Under the pieces are notes generated by a model, which was given only the letters and a program-made list of their open reading frames with translations, searched no databases and was not told the origin of the DNA. From a virus: a DNA stretch of 20,431 nucleotides. The translations under genes were made by a program, and so were the position numbers. Below are positions 19,194 through 20,431 of this stretch, piece by piece. The stretch's first letter is position 1; every line of letters begins with the position of its first letter. Where the stretch lies: positions 1 through 20,431 of IMG/VR virus record IMGVR_UViG_3300017776_000273. One strand, written 5' to 3'.

Positions 19194-20347
19194 TACTTGA
19201 AGGCTTTTAAGATAATCGTATCAGCATTGAATCTTCCGTTTAGTTTTGTTTCAGTTGTTTTGAGATATCCAAACTGTGTTTTTAGTTTGTGTTTGGTTAC
19301 CTTTTTCCAATTTGGCAACACTTCATTTGGTTTACGCACTGTCTTTTGTACACTGCGTGTTTCATCGAAGAACAATAACGAAGTTCCTTTGACTTTAAAC
19401 TGTGCATGATCATCTGCAAAGTATATGCCCAACTTACGGTTCTTTGTGTTAAACACAACCAATGCAGTTGCATCAATAATGTCTGCTGGATTAATACTAG
19501 CAATTCCAAAATCACTATCGCTTGGCTTGAACTTGAGCTTTTTAACAAGCTCTGCAGCACTCTTAACTTTGGGTTTACGAACTGCACGAGTTTGCTTTTT
19601 CTCTGCTTTGACAATTTCAATAGCATCAAACAGTCGCTTGTAAAAGTCTGTTAGTTCTTTGATTTCTTTTTTGCTGTAAGTTTCGTAACCTTCTGCAAGT
19701 TGCTGTTGCATATCGTTACGCTTCTTAGGCGTTGGCAAGTTGTTAAGCTCTTGTAGCTCTTCCCATTGCCCTTTGTAAAATTCCGTTACAAAACGTAGAT
19801 GTCCTAGATTCATCTCATACTTTTTAAAGTAGTTGAGGGGATTCTTTTTGAGCAACGGATTGTTTTTGCTATCACGCATCCAGTCATCTTCCCATTGGTC
19901 AAACTCTTCCATTTTGTCAATGGTTGCTTCTTCAAGCCGTTCTTGAATAGTTGGTACGTGTACTTGTTTTTTCTTCTTGTCTTCTGCTTTTTTAAGTTCA
20001 ACAACTTTAGCGCCTTCTTCTGAAAGCTCGTTAATCCACTTGTCTAATCTTCCCACATACGCAGGATGTATTCTGTCAGGCGCATATTCTTCAAAATGTG
20101 CGGCAGTAGCATAATGACTTTTACCGCCAACTTTCCAGTCTGGAAGTTTGTTGATATTTGCAACTACTGTTTTATCATAGTTGTTTTTGATATATGTTTT
20201 AACTTTAGTAAGCCACTCTTTGCTTTCTATTAGATAGTGTATATGATACTGTACAGCATGCCATCCTTTGTCCAATGGAAGCTGATCCCATGCGTTTGCT
20301 CTACGTTGTGCTCTAGGCTTTTTACGCTTTGTTACACTCTTCGCCAT
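19193..20347 (-). CDS. conserved Lys-rich T4-like phage protein (function unknown)
   Basis: A 384-aa highly basic protein. It opens MAKSVTKRKKPRAQRRANAW; residues ~100-170 and ~200-270 are charged helices, probably coiled coils (KAEDKKKKQ, EERLEEATIDKMEEFD). A distinct C-terminal beta domain (~285-384) contains ATALVVFNTKNRKLGIYFAD, KGTSLLFFDETRSVQKTVRK and TTETKLNGRFNADTIILKAF. I recall this C-terminal pattern in T4-like marine phages, where it is called hypothetical. No enzymatic motif seen; a DNA/RNA-binding or structural role is possible. GGAG precedes ATG 20347 and a sigma70-like promoter lies at 20374-20401, so it may be expressed early despite its late neighbours. Confidence 0.75.
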   Translation of the reverse strand: MAKSVTKRKKPRAQRRANAWDQLPLDKGWHAVQYHIHYLIESKEWLTKVKTYIKNNYDKTVVANINKLPDWKVGGKSHYATAAHFEEYAPDRIHPAYVGRLDKWINELSEEGAKVVELKKAEDKKKKQVHVPTIQERLEEATIDKMEEFDQWEDDWMRDSKNNPLLKKNPLNYFKKYEMNLGHLRFVTEFYKGQWEELQELNNLPTPKKRNDMQQQLAEGYETYSKKEIKELTDFYKRLFDAIEIVKAEKKQTRAVRKPKVKSAAELVKKLKFKPSDSDFGIASINPADIIDATALVVFNTKNRKLGIYFADDHAQFKVKGTSLLFFDETRSVQKTVRKPNEVLPNWKKVTKHKLKTQFGYLKTTETKLNGRFNADTIILKAFK

Positions 20348-20373
20348 GACTATCTCCTATCTGTTACATAACA

Positions 20374-20401
20374 ATAATAACACCTTTTACTTATTTGTCA
20401 A
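20374..20401 (-). promoter_or_regulatory. sigma70-like promoter for the Lys-rich protein
   Basis: Minus strand TTGACA (20401-20396), 16 bp, TATTAT (20379-20374), then TGTTATG. The leader of about 20 nt contains GGAG before ATG 20347. Positions 20402-20431 show no feature I can support; a frame open from the edge ends within this region. Confidence 0.68.
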
Positions 20402-20431
20402 CCTACTAGATCCAGCTAAATATACATATGC

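Noticed and set aside
1-20431. CRISPR arrays, insertion sequences, integrase or attachment sites
   Set aside because: No regular repeat-spacer series, transposase or integrase motifs, or terminal inverted repeats were seen; the tRNA genes are whole and not flanked by an integrase.

Overview
The window is a block of a T4-like myovirus genome, visibly AT-rich. Every gene I can support lies on the minus strand, so transcription and gene order run from high to low coordinates. The mix of a sheath/tube/terminase late block, marine-type gp32 and UvsX, a small glycosyltransferase and a seven-gene tRNA cluster resembles T4-like phages of marine bacteria (pelagiphage/cyanophage relatives). No gene fixes the host; that part is inference.

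Right to left: (1) 20.4-17.9 kb: a Lys-rich conserved phage protein, a putative neck/connector protein and a P-loop dNMP kinase (T4 gp1-like). (2) 17.8-13.8 kb: a long tail sheath (gp18) with inserted Trp/Thr modules, the tail tube (gp19) and a second tube-fold protein. (3) 13.8-9.1 kb: packaging. The head-completion nuclease gp4 and small terminase gp16 come first, then three uncharacterised genes, then large terminase gp17. The first inserted protein starts with what looks like a T4 capsid-targeting sequence. The other two share an N-terminal motif (L-x-x-L-[AS]-G) that recurs inside them. (4) 9.1-7.7 kb: a 452-aa conserved phage protein. (5) 7.6-4.1 kb: replication/recombination with gp32, UvsX, an acidic 85-aa protein, a UvsY-like protein and a GT-A glycosyltransferase. 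(6) 4.0-0 kb: small accessory genes and tRNAs Arg-TCT, Leu-TAA, Met-CAT, Thr-TGT, Leu-TAG, Gln-TTG and Ser-GCT, several small ORFs including an unlisted 44-aa one, an OB-like protein, and the first ten codons of a gene leaving the window.

Regulation is readable. There are seven sigma70-like promoters (TTGACA, 16-17 bp, TAATAT/TATTAT/TATATT/TATAAT) in front of early/middle genes. Two of them carry near-identical 10-bp palindromic boxes (AAGACGTCTT / AAGACTTCTT) in the spacer, suggesting a shared operator. Late genes carry a T4-late-like ATAAATA element, often followed by CTACTA. Promoters are packed into stop codons: four -35 boxes contain the upstream TGA in the same register (T-TGA-CA), and four ATAAATA elements contain or abut the upstream TAA. 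Several genes (dNMP kinase, neck protein, gp4, TerL) have start codons so close to the predicted transcription start that their mRNAs would be leaderless or nearly so. Two strong intrinsic terminators separate gp18 from gp19 and the inserted genes from TerL. The gp32 leader holds a 5' hairpin plus AGGCA repeats, a candidate autoregulatory site.
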